A stretch of 6,236 bases of DNA from Ruminococcaceae bacterium UBA7212. Lineage in GTDB: Bacteria; Bacillota; Clostridia; Oscillospirales; Acutalibacteraceae. Below, piece by piece: positions 1 through 5,582 of this stretch. Where the stretch lies: positions 1,007 to 7,242 of the forward strand of contig DKUE01000009.1 in NCBI GenBank assembly GCA_002490525.1, in the 5' to 3' direction. Within the stretch, counting starts at the first letter, position 1. Each line of letters begins with the position of its first letter. The notes below the pieces were generated by a model that worked only from the letters and a program-made list of their open reading frames with translations, did not search any database and was not told where the DNA came from. Both the position numbers and the translations under genes were made by a program.

Positions 1-81
1 CCGCTCCACCAACTGCTTGACCTGTAATTCAGTGGACGGGTATATCCAAAGGTAGATTCTTTTTTTCGTTTCCTGATCCAT
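1..81 (-). CDS. Probable ribbon-helix-helix DNA-binding protein, N-terminal 27 residues only (3' end outside window)
   Basis: The ATG at 81-79 is preceded by a near-ideal ribosome binding site (AAAAAAGGAG, then 7 nt to the ATG), and the frame stays open for 27 codons to the window edge. The peptide begins MDQETKKRIYLWIYPSTELQ and continues VKQLVER. A short basic lead, an alternating hydrophobic strand (RIYLWIYPS) and then the start of an amphipathic helix is the layout of the strand-helix start of ribbon-helix-helix (CopG/MetJ/Arc-like) proteins. Such small dimeric proteins are common in clostridial ICEs as repressors or relaxosome accessory factors. The diagnostic second helix lies outside the window, so the family call is inference from 27 residues. 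The gene shares the strand of the conjugation operon but is separated from ardA by 334 nt of palindrome-rich DNA, which suggests its own promoter and perhaps self-regulation. Presence of a gene is much surer than its function. Confidence 0.6.
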   Translation of the reverse strand, partial: MDQETKKRIYLWIYPSTELQVKQLVER

Positions 82-212
82 TTTCTTGCTCCTTTTTTCT
101 GTGTATTCAACAGCTTTTCGCCATTTAAAGGTTTTAAACAAGTTTTGTGCGATTTGACGAAAACCTGTTGCGCACACCGAATTTTGTTCTGTATTCTAAG
201 GTGCAGGATAAA

Positions 213-240
213 GGAAGGTATACCTAACGGCATACCTTCC
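213..240 (-). terminator. Inverted repeat, possible weak minus-strand terminator
   Basis: GGAAGGTAT (213-221) and ATACCTTCC (232-240) form a 9-bp perfect stem around a 10-nt loop, built from two adjacent copies of the palindrome family in inverted arrangement. Read on the minus strand, the stem is followed by TTTATCC, a short, imperfect U run. This could end transcripts leaving the ardA end of the operon, but the U run is poor. The stem may be only a by-product of paired operator sites. Confidence 0.3.
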
Positions 241-394
241 GATTCACAACATCGAGCAAAGCTCGCTGTTTCAACGATTATCAAACGGCTTTGTGCAAAT
301 TGCCAAGGTATACCTAAGAATACACAAGGTATACCTTTTAGGTATGCCTAAATCCGCGTCACGCCTGATAATACGCGGTTTTTTAGGTATACCT
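216..394. repeat. Dispersed AGGTATACCT palindrome family, six copies
   Basis: Perfect 10-bp palindromes AGGTATACCT occur at 216-225, 306-315, 327-336 and 385-394. Variants are CGGCATACCT at 228-237 and AGGTATGCCT at 340-349. Flanks are partly shared: AAGGTATACCTAA at 215-227 and 305-317, CAAGGTATACCT at 304-315 and 325-336, and TTTTAGGTAT at 337-346 and 381-390 apart from the first base. Two copies extend to 12-bp perfect palindromes (326-337 and 384-395). Centre spacings are 12, 78, 21, 13 and 45 bp; 21 bp is two helical turns. I saw no further copies in the coding part of the window. Clustering in a non-coding gap suggests protein-binding sites, most simply operators for a dimeric regulator such as the adjacent ribbon-helix-helix-like protein. 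An oriT component or a small mobile repeat family are alternatives. Confidence 0.75.
354..384 (+). terminator. Candidate intrinsic terminator (plus strand)
   Basis: CCGCGT (354-359) pairs with ACGCGG (373-378) across a 13-nt loop, and the stem is followed directly by TTTTTT (379-384). One mismatch outward, AAA at 350-352 can pair with the T run, lengthening the stem and giving partial bidirectional character. The strong U run faces the plus strand, where no gene is visible. It may stop antisense transcription entering the ardA-like gene, end an unannotated small RNA, or act weakly in both directions at the operon end. The loop is longer than in most intrinsic terminators. Confidence 0.45.
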
Positions 395-415
395 ATAACG
401 TCCCGTTCCATATTT

Positions 416-1129
416 TCACCCCATTGTCATACCCGCTGACATATTCTCAGCCATTGCTTCTGCCGCCGTTTGTGTTGCGTCAACCGTAATCAAATATTCC
501 TGCGGAATATCTTCAACAGATTTATAAAATTCATATAGTCCATCAGAATTAGACGTAAAATATCCCCTGTTTGTAAATATACCGCCTTCATTGATACGCG
601 TGTCACGCCCCAGCGCCTCATAGTCAATATACTGCGCAAGTTCGCCCATAGACTCTAAATCATACTTACCCTCTTTGACAATTTGTCTACCGAGCTCCTC
701 ATCGTTGCACACTCCGATTAACATTGTACGATTGTTCAGGTTATATGGAGCCGTTAAGTTTATCAAGTCTTTTGCCGAACCTGCATCCTTTCCTATCTCT
801 AATGCAGCTGAAAATTCATCTGTTAATACAGAGTTTTGCGACACGTCTTGGAGTTTAGCGGCAAGATAGTTAAGCTCATCCAAATCCTCATATTCTCCAA
901 AATAATCTGTTAATTTGGGGAACTCGGAAGAATCATAATCCGTAATGCTGTAATATCCATCCTCTACCCCTATTCGTTGAAATACGCCCAACAGCGTTTC
1001 CCGAGTTGTCGGAAGTGATACCCATTCACCAACGGTTTCCCCTGCAAGATGTTTGTCTTGATTCACCACAAACGCCCGCAACGTAGTCCCCTTTGAACTC
1101 TGTTCAAAAATCGTATTACGAGAATGCAT
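416..1129 (-). CDS. ardA: ArdA-family antirestriction protein
   Basis: A 237-residue protein related to ArdA, the DNA mimic that blocks type I restriction-modification enzymes and protects DNA entering a new host. The clearest mark is YIDYEALGRD at residues 167-176, matching the conserved YIDY-x-x-x-GRD signature known from Tn916 Orf18 and plasmid ArdA. The N-terminal part (about 18-80: NQDKHLAGETVGEWVSLP, then YYSITDYDS) fits the ArdA first domain (asparagine, G-x-x-x-G-x-W, then IxDYD). By my count it has 41 Asp/Glu against 18 Lys/Arg, as expected of a DNA mimic. It is longer than the roughly 165-residue Tn916 form: after the usual ending near FY (201-202) there is a tail of about 35 residues rich in Ala and Met. 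The ATG at 1129-1127 follows GAAAGG at 10-nt spacing. It is the last gene of the tightly spaced operon, 29 nt after its neighbour. ICE antirestriction genes are thought to act early after transfer. Confidence 0.88.
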   Translation of the reverse strand: MHSRNTIFEQSSKGTTLRAFVVNQDKHLAGETVGEWVSLPTTRETLLGVFQRIGVEDGYYSITDYDSSEFPKLTDYFGEYEDLDELNYLAAKLQDVSQNSVLTDEFSAALEIGKDAGSAKDLINLTAPYNLNNRTMLIGVCNDEELGRQIVKEGKYDLESMGELAQYIDYEALGRDTRINEGGIFTNRGYFTSNSDGLYEFYKSVEDIPQEYLITVDATQTAAEAMAENMSAGMTMG

Positions 1130-1158
1130 TTAACTTCAACCTTTCTTTTTTCTACTTC

Positions 1159-1620
1159 TTAAACTATTGATATAAATTTGCTGACAGATTCAGTCACAGC
1201 TTCATCCATAGTGTCAACCAATGATTGTGCTTCTCTTTCTTCGATTGCCATTTGATACAAACGGGATTCTATATCATCCGGCGATTCAAAACAGTCCCAG
1301 CACTGTTCTACATAACCAATCAGCCCCTCTTTTTCGCATTGCTCCAGCATCGAAAAAACAACCCGTTCAGGATAGACAGTACACAATCGTCCTATTACAT
1401 CTATAGGCACACCATTTGGAACACGCGCCGCTTCAAAATCGTGCAAATAGGCATTTGCCTTTTCGATTTGTTCGGGTGTCACACTGTCTTTCGGCTGATA
1501 CTGTGCGAGACCCATATGATTCATCTCAACGAGACAGTCATCGGCTGAAATACCGAATCGACGTTCATATTCGTGGATTGCCTGACACATAGCAGTATGC
1601 TGTTCATTTAACGAATGCAT
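1159..1620 (-). CDS. Uncharacterised acidic 153-residue protein
   Basis: I do not recognise this family. The frame is complete, lies in the operon between the DpnD/PcfM-like and ArdA-like genes, and follows the former by 15 nt. The protein is soluble in appearance (no signal peptide or membrane segment) and strongly acidic: about 29 Asp/Glu against 11 Lys/Arg by my count. The C-terminal third is especially so (residues 112-140, with ESPDD, IEEREA and DTMDEA). Six cysteines are present, two as CWDC at 107-110; one CxxC pair is not enough to claim metal binding. The start is uncertain in strength: the nearest Shine-Dalgarno-like GAGGAG lies 18 nt upstream of the ATG, just before the preceding stop, and no better in-frame start exists. 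Translation is therefore probably coupled to the upstream gene. Its acidity and ArdA neighbour make an anti-defence role possible, but this is inference only. Confidence 0.82.
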   Translation of the reverse strand: MHSLNEQHTAMCQAIHEYERRFGISADDCLVEMNHMGLAQYQPKDSVTPEQIEKANAYLHDFEAARVPNGVPIDVIGRLCTVYPERVVFSMLEQCEKEGLIGYVEQCWDCFESPDDIESRLYQMAIEEREAQSLVDTMDEAVTESVSKFISIV

Positions 1621-1635
1621 ATCATTCTGATTTTT

Positions 1636-1818
1636 CTACTCCTCTGAAACGGATTGCATCGCAGAAAATTCTGCGCCTACAAAGTCCTCTGCCACAAGGA
1701 TGTGCTCACTATTTCTCCACTGCTCCTCTACAATGCATTCAGCCTCGGATTGACTGTCAGCATCTACAAAAACTTCTCTTTGTAATTTTTCCGTTATCGT
1801 AACCTTGTAACGTGCCAT
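1636..1818 (-). CDS. DpnD/PcfM-like small protein
   Basis: A 60-residue protein starting MARYKVTITEKLQREVFVDA. The pattern KVTITE-x-L-x-x-x-V-x-V-x-A, then EAECIVEEQWRNSEHIL and AEDFVGAEF, matches the DpnD/PcfM-like family as I know it. That family is small proteins found next to DpnII restriction genes (DpnD) and in conjugation regions of pCF10-type plasmids (PcfM). Their molecular function is not established. The predicted fold is strand-rich with one helix, and the protein is acidic (about 14 acidic, 5 basic residues). The start at 1818-1816 is chosen because AAAAAAGGAG lies 8 nt upstream of that ATG. The same frame is open to 2001, but the extra 61 codons overlap the end of the NlpC/P60 gene, give a Cys/Arg-rich low-quality sequence, and lack a ribosome binding site. 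It sits 16 nt after the hydrolase gene. The stop is TAG with the following gene in the same frame. Confidence 0.82.
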   Translation of the reverse strand: MARYKVTITEKLQREVFVDADSQSEAECIVEEQWRNSEHILVAEDFVGAEFSAMQSVSEE

Positions 1819-1834
1819 TTTGAAATCTCCTTTT

Positions 1835-2836
1835 TTATTCTGTATACTGAATCGCAGGCAGATAGCACCAACCCTGCCACGAGCCTTTGGAAAGCTCGGA
1901 TTTGACAACGCCGTACATTGTGCCCTTCGCTTCAACAACAGTCCCGTTGCCGACGTACACCCCAATATGCCCACTCTGCCACACAGCAATACCCGGCACA
2001 TCGGGCATTGTGTCCATTGTGCCCTTTATAACCGCCGCCGCATACATACCGTCAGCGGACACATCAGGCATTCCGTTTGCACCTATAGAAAAATTCGTTG
2101 TCGCAGGGTCATACCAAGCGTAACCTTTGATTAGCCCCACACAATCCGCCGTGCGCCGTCCCATCCAGTTTTCCTGAATGAAATCCTTGTACGGCAAAAT
2201 GTTGTCCGGGAACTGCTGTTCCTTTTGCGCAAGAATGGAATCGGTCAGCACGGTACCGTAAGTACCGTAAACATAGCCCCAGCCGCTGTCAGCCGCCTGC
2301 AGAGCGTAAGTCACAAGGTCTGCGCTGTTCTTTATGCCGCTGTTTGCAAAATGACTTGTATCAATACAGGTACTTCGAATGCGCTCGGCAAAATAGGTAT
2401 ATTCCTCTACAGGAATTTCTACGCCAAAAGCAGAATTTAATGCCGATACGATCTCTGCATCCGTCCCGCCGTTTGCATAACAGGCAATCAGCTTATTCAA
2501 AAAATCCGCATCGCTTTTCTGCGCATCATAAAGGTACATACAATACGCCGCCTGTGCAACCTCGCTGTAGGAAATTCCATTGTCGTAAAACGCCTGCTCA
2601 ATCGAATTTGCAGTCTGCTCCATATATGCAATTTCGGCTTTTGTTTCAGCACTGAGATTGTTTTGAATGTCTGAAGCAGTGACCTCTCCCATACTGGAAA
2701 ACACGCTTGTGACCGCCAACATCGGCAGCAAAAAGACTGCCAGGATTGTACCGACAACCAAGACAGCCTTTTTGCGAACATTCTCATTCGTCAGAAGCGC
2801 AGAGCCTGCTTTTGCGATCATTGCAGTCATGCTCAT
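1835..2836 (-). CDS. Membrane-anchored NlpC/P60 (C40) peptidoglycan hydrolase of the conjugation module
   Basis: A 333-residue protein expected to cut peptidoglycan stem peptides and locally open the cell wall for the mating pore. Residues 1-22 are a short cytoplasmic lead with ENVRKK before a hydrophobic segment at about 23-45 that should act as a signal anchor, placing the rest outside. Residues 50-165 are a mostly helical region with no recognised catalytic motif. The NlpC/P60 domain covers about 170-333: WGYVYGT at 186-192, the catalytic cysteine in ADCVGLIKGY (Cys232), the histidine in SGHIGVYVGNG (His290), and Glu302 in VVEAKG as a possible third polar residue. Start: ATAGGAG lies 9 nt upstream of the ATG, and the TAG within it is the stop of the virB4-like gene, so translation is coupled. 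In Tn916 the equivalent protein (Orf14/CwlT) joins a muramidase to NlpC/P60; here I see only the peptidase signature. Confidence 0.88.
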   Translation of the reverse strand: MSMTAMIAKAGSALLTNENVRKKAVLVVGTILAVFLLPMLAVTSVFSSMGEVTASDIQNNLSAETKAEIAYMEQTANSIEQAFYDNGISYSEVAQAAYCMYLYDAQKSDADFLNKLIACYANGGTDAEIVSALNSAFGVEIPVEEYTYFAERIRSTCIDTSHFANSGIKNSADLVTYALQAADSGWGYVYGTYGTVLTDSILAQKEQQFPDNILPYKDFIQENWMGRRTADCVGLIKGYAWYDPATTNFSIGANGMPDVSADGMYAAAVIKGTMDTMPDVPGIAVWQSGHIGVYVGNGTVVEAKGTMYGVVKSELSKGSWQGWCYLPAIQYTE

Positions 2837-2848
2837 AACGCACCGCTC

Positions 2849-5305
2849 CTATCTGCCGCCCGCCGTACCGAACAGTTTCGATTTGTATTCGGGTGCGTGA
2901 ACCTGTAAGCAGTAGCGTTCATTGCCGCATTTATACAGACAGCTGCCGCGCTGCGGATACCGTATCAGCTCAAACTCGTTTTCTTCAAGCTGAAGCATAT
3001 CCATATAGTCCTGCGGTTTCACCGTACCGCCGTTAAAGATAAACTGATGTGTCGGGATGGCAAACAGCGGTTTGGTGTACTCTTTAACCTCAGGCAGATT
3101 GGCGTCCTCAATGTTCTGCGTCGCAAGGATAAACTCGCTGTCCCGCTTGCGCACACGTTTGATGCCGTTCCGGATATACAGAACCGCCACCTTGAATTCC
3201 AAGAACAGATACAGTTCATCCAAAACAGCTGTGCTGTTACCCTCTACCAAAAGCTTGTTGTTCATATACGAAAGCAAATTGAACAGCATCGCATTTTTCA
3301 GCTGTGTATTGCTGTCCATTAAACCTTTTACACCGAAGCAAACAAGCCTGTCATCCGCAATATTGGTATGCCCGTTGAAATATACGCTGTCCGCACCGCG
3401 GCACATACTGCGTATACCCAGCAACAGCTCCTGTAAGGTTTCTTTGGTATAAATCTGCCTGCCGTTTTCTTCATAATGTAAATATGCATCGTCCATAAAG
3501 GCAAACAGATCTTCAGCAATCGGATAGTCTTTGGCGTGCATATTTTTGAAATCCGTTTCTTCCGTAATACCGAATTTCTGATACAGCTTGATCAGCATAA
3601 TTTCAAGCGTATCCAGCTGTACACTTGTAAATTCCTTGTATACGGAGAAGAAGTCCTTCAGGAACGCAATATGCTGACTCAGGCAGTTTTTCTTAGTAAA
3701 TGCCGCGGGCGTATTCTCATCTTCGCGCTCTTCTTCGTCATCTACCGACCAAAGCTTCGGTTCAAACAGATTGATTCTGTATTCGCCGTTGAGGAAATTC
3801 AAATAGGTACCGCCCATTGCTTCGACAAGCTCGCGGTATTCTTCTTCCGGGTCTAAAATCAGAACCGTTTTCCCATTTTCCCGTCGGTTCGTCACCAGCA
3901 GTTTTAAAAGATAAGATTTACCCTGTCCGCTGTTGCCGATAACCAACGCACTGCTGTTCGTCTTATCCGGTGCACGGCGGTCAAAGTCAACAATAATATT
4001 GGTGCCGTATTTATCCCGTCCGAGATAAAATCCCGACGGATCGGTTTTACCTGAGTAGGAAAACGGATACAAATTTGCCACAGAGCTTGCAGGCAGCGCA
4101 AGCGCAAACTGCATACCCAACACATTCTGTCCGAACGGCAGAACCGAAAGCATTCCTTCGCGCTGACGGAGCATTAAACGGTCTGTCGTCATTTTAGAGC
4201 GCAGCAGCTCCAGCTGAATATCTCTTTGCAGAATTTTTAAGTTCTCCAAGGAATTACTGCGCAGTTCCAAAAACACAGCGCAGTGCAGAAGCGACTGTCT
4301 GTCTTTCTGCAAAAGCGAAATCAAATCCACCACATTGTTAAATTCATTTACCGCCCGAACGGACTGCTCCACCTTGTTTTCCCGTTGCTGCGCATGCGTG
4401 CGCCGCGTAGCATTCGTGATGATTTTAGACTGTTCCGCACTGTCCACAAGCTTCGTATAGATTTTAACCGTTACATTCTGCTTATCTGCGAGCTGGGCAA
4501 GCAACGCCTGCTGCTGTGTAGACGGTGCGTACTCGCTAATCGTCCAAACACAACGGTAACTATCGCCTAAGATATAGTAATCGGCATAAAATTTGACCGC
4601 ACCCGGTAAAGCGCGGTCAAAAAAGGTTTTCACCTGAATTGCTTCCATTTCTTCGGCTGTATATTCCTTTTCGCGTTTCTTTTTCGGCTTTTGGGCGTCT
4701 GCCGCAGAAATATCCGACAGATACTCCATTCCGTCAAAATCCGCCGCGTGCTCCGCCCAGTGCAGTGTACCGAAATATACACCCAACATGCGCTTAATCA
4801 TATCCTTCGGCATCCTCTGTACCTCAAAGCCTTGGTCTCGGATAACCTTTTCAATATGGTTCATTTCCTGCCGTACCTGCGCATCGTTCATATTGCGGAA
4901 ATGTGCCGTAAACATAAACTGCCGTGCATTGCTGATTTCAATCTGCGCCTGATCCAAAAATGCGAGGTCCTGCATCAGCAGAGCCTTGATTTTCGGGTCG
5001 TTTTCCTCTACAATACGCCGCTGTAAATATTGCTTGTTGTTGTCGAAACACTCGGATGCGTCCATACAGCAGATTTCCATATCGGGAATCTGCTGTAAGA
5101 CCAACATTAAGCTGTTGATTTTGATTTCCGTATTCTGATGAGACAGCACGGTAATATTGGTCGGTTCCACACGGAAAAACACCGTTTCATCCCGCGCAGT
5201 TTTCAGTCCGTACTCCCCGAATCCCGAAAGCCCGAACAGTTCCTGCACAGAACGGCGTTTGCGTTCTGCTGACCTTGTACTGCGCTTTTTCTTTTCTTTA
5301 GGCAT
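2849..5305 (-). CDS. virB4: VirB4/TraE-like conjugation ATPase
   Basis: An 818-residue, apparently intact VirB4-family ATPase that would energise assembly and substrate passage of the type IV secretion system at the inner face of the membrane. The N-terminus (1-20) is very basic and precedes LFGLSGFGEYG. Residues about 30-400 form the VirB4/CagE N-terminal region, broken by a lysine-rich linker (206-214). The P-loop is GNSGQGKS at 457-464, followed by LILDPEEEY at 482-490. Walker B is AVLDELY at 693-699, with Asp696 and Glu697. A downstream RVRKRDSEFILATQN block (717-731) matches the sensor/arginine region of the family. An acidic insert lies at 522-530 (DDEEEREDE). Length is normal for Firmicutes ICE VirB4 proteins. 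The gene begins 6 nt after prgI; its ribosome binding site TGGAGG encodes the Trp-Arg near the end of PrgI, giving a rather long 12-nt spacing to the ATG. The nlpC/P60 gene follows after 12 nt. Confidence 0.94.
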   Translation of the reverse strand: MPKEKKKRSTRSAERKRRSVQELFGLSGFGEYGLKTARDETVFFRVEPTNITVLSHQNTEIKINSLMLVLQQIPDMEICCMDASECFDNNKQYLQRRIVEENDPKIKALLMQDLAFLDQAQIEISNARQFMFTAHFRNMNDAQVRQEMNHIEKVIRDQGFEVQRMPKDMIKRMLGVYFGTLHWAEHAADFDGMEYLSDISAADAQKPKKKREKEYTAEEMEAIQVKTFFDRALPGAVKFYADYYILGDSYRCVWTISEYAPSTQQQALLAQLADKQNVTVKIYTKLVDSAEQSKIITNATRRTHAQQRENKVEQSVRAVNEFNNVVDLISLLQKDRQSLLHCAVFLELRSNSLENLKILQRDIQLELLRSKMTTDRLMLRQREGMLSVLPFGQNVLGMQFALALPASSVANLYPFSYSGKTDPSGFYLGRDKYGTNIIVDFDRRAPDKTNSSALVIGNSGQGKSYLLKLLVTNRRENGKTVLILDPEEEYRELVEAMGGTYLNFLNGEYRINLFEPKLWSVDDEEEREDENTPAAFTKKNCLSQHIAFLKDFFSVYKEFTSVQLDTLEIMLIKLYQKFGITEETDFKNMHAKDYPIAEDLFAFMDDAYLHYEENGRQIYTKETLQELLLGIRSMCRGADSVYFNGHTNIADDRLVCFGVKGLMDSNTQLKNAMLFNLLSYMNNKLLVEGNSTAVLDELYLFLEFKVAVLYIRNGIKRVRKRDSEFILATQNIEDANLPEVKEYTKPLFAIPTHQFIFNGGTVKPQDYMDMLQLEENEFELIRYPQRGSCLYKCGNERYCLQVHAPEYKSKLFGTAGGR

Positions 5306-5311
5306 AAAAAA

Positions 5312-5572
5312 TCACTTCCTCCAAAAAAATATTCTCTGTCCGCCGAAAAACTGCGTACAGAGTTTCAGATAGTCATAAATTCGTATTCCGCTGATGTCAA
5401 TCGTCAAAACACCGAATACAGCCGCGCCGACCAACGGTACAATCTTTTTCGCCAAACCGAAAAAGATAATTGCAATAATTGCAAATGTCAGCAACAGCAA
5501 AGCATCCTGCAACCGCCACCAAAATACCGTTGCGGATTTTTTTAAATCCTTCGGATAAATATATTCTTTCAT
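5312..5572 (-). CDS. prgI: PrgI-family conjugation membrane protein (VirB3-like position)
   Basis: An 86-residue membrane protein placed directly before the VirB4-like ATPase, where PrgI-family or VirB3-like proteins are found in Gram-positive type IV secretion operons. The N-terminus MKEYIYPKDLKKSATVFWWR, with its proline and FWWR before the membrane, resembles PrgI proteins. Two hydrophobic segments follow, about 22-42 (LQDALLLLTFAIIAIIFFGL) and 45-62 (VPLVGAAVFGVLTIDISG), then a cytoplasmic-looking end with YDYLKLCTQFFGGQRIFFWR. The start is firm: AGGAGG lies 6 nt before the ATG, and that sequence includes the TAG stop of the preceding gene. The TGA stop is 6 nt before the virB4 ATG. PrgI was named from the pCF10 transfer operon; family members are thought to help dock the ATPase to the pore. 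Exact biochemical role is unknown. Confidence 0.86.
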   Translation of the reverse strand: MKEYIYPKDLKKSATVFWWRLQDALLLLTFAIIAIIFFGLAKKIVPLVGAAVFGVLTIDISGIRIYDYLKLCTQFFGGQRIFFWRK

Positions 5573-5582
5573 ATCTTGCCTC

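Larger units (their letters stand above)
82..415. other. Palindrome-rich intergenic region
   Basis: This 334-nt stretch lies between the ardA-like stop codon and the ribbon-helix-helix-like gene. I see no convincing gene on either strand. It contains the AGGTATACCT palindrome family (216-394), a hairpin with a T run on the plus strand (354-384), a 9-bp inverted repeat (213-221 with 232-240), an interrupted hairpin (248-270, loop AAA at 258-260), and a TGTGCG/CGCACA pair (146-151 with 171-176). A promoter for the downstream gene should lie here. The only -10-like hexamer I noted on the minus strand is TAGAAT (complement of 193-198). It has no good -35, and the usual -35 position would fall on the palindrome at 216-225. 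The region could combine a transcription boundary, an operator and possibly a transfer origin. Confidence 0.6.

Noticed and set aside
248..270. Hairpin AACA-x-CGAGC with AAA loop as a terminator
   Set aside because: A stem with one mismatch is present, but no T run follows on either strand. It may be structural but I cannot assign a role.
145..351. Plus-strand frame of 68 codons with four Gly-Ile-Pro repeats
   Set aside because: It starts at a TTG without a ribosome binding site. The repeats are simply the AGGTATACCT palindromes read in the same frame; two further copies are out of phase. Composition (many Cys, Arg) is not protein-like.
216..394. CRISPR-like array
   Set aside because: The repeats are only 10 bp palindromes, the spacings vary from 12 to 78 bp, and no cas gene is present.
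1819..2001. Longer N-terminus (121 residues) for the DpnD/PcfM-like protein
   Set aside because: The extension lies wholly over the NlpC/P60 gene and its junction, has a shadow-frame composition and no ribosome binding site, while the internal ATG at 1818 has a good one and starts the family-like sequence.
2253..2270. Tandem 9-bp repeat GTACCGTAA twice
   Set aside because: It encodes part of the conserved WGYVYGTYG stretch of the NlpC/P60 domain and is explained by the repeated Tyr-Gly-Thr residues.
3019..4125. Several 60-130 codon frames on both strands inside the VirB4-like gene
   Set aside because: They are shadows of a full-length, motif-complete ATPase gene and have no ribosome binding sites or recognisable protein features.
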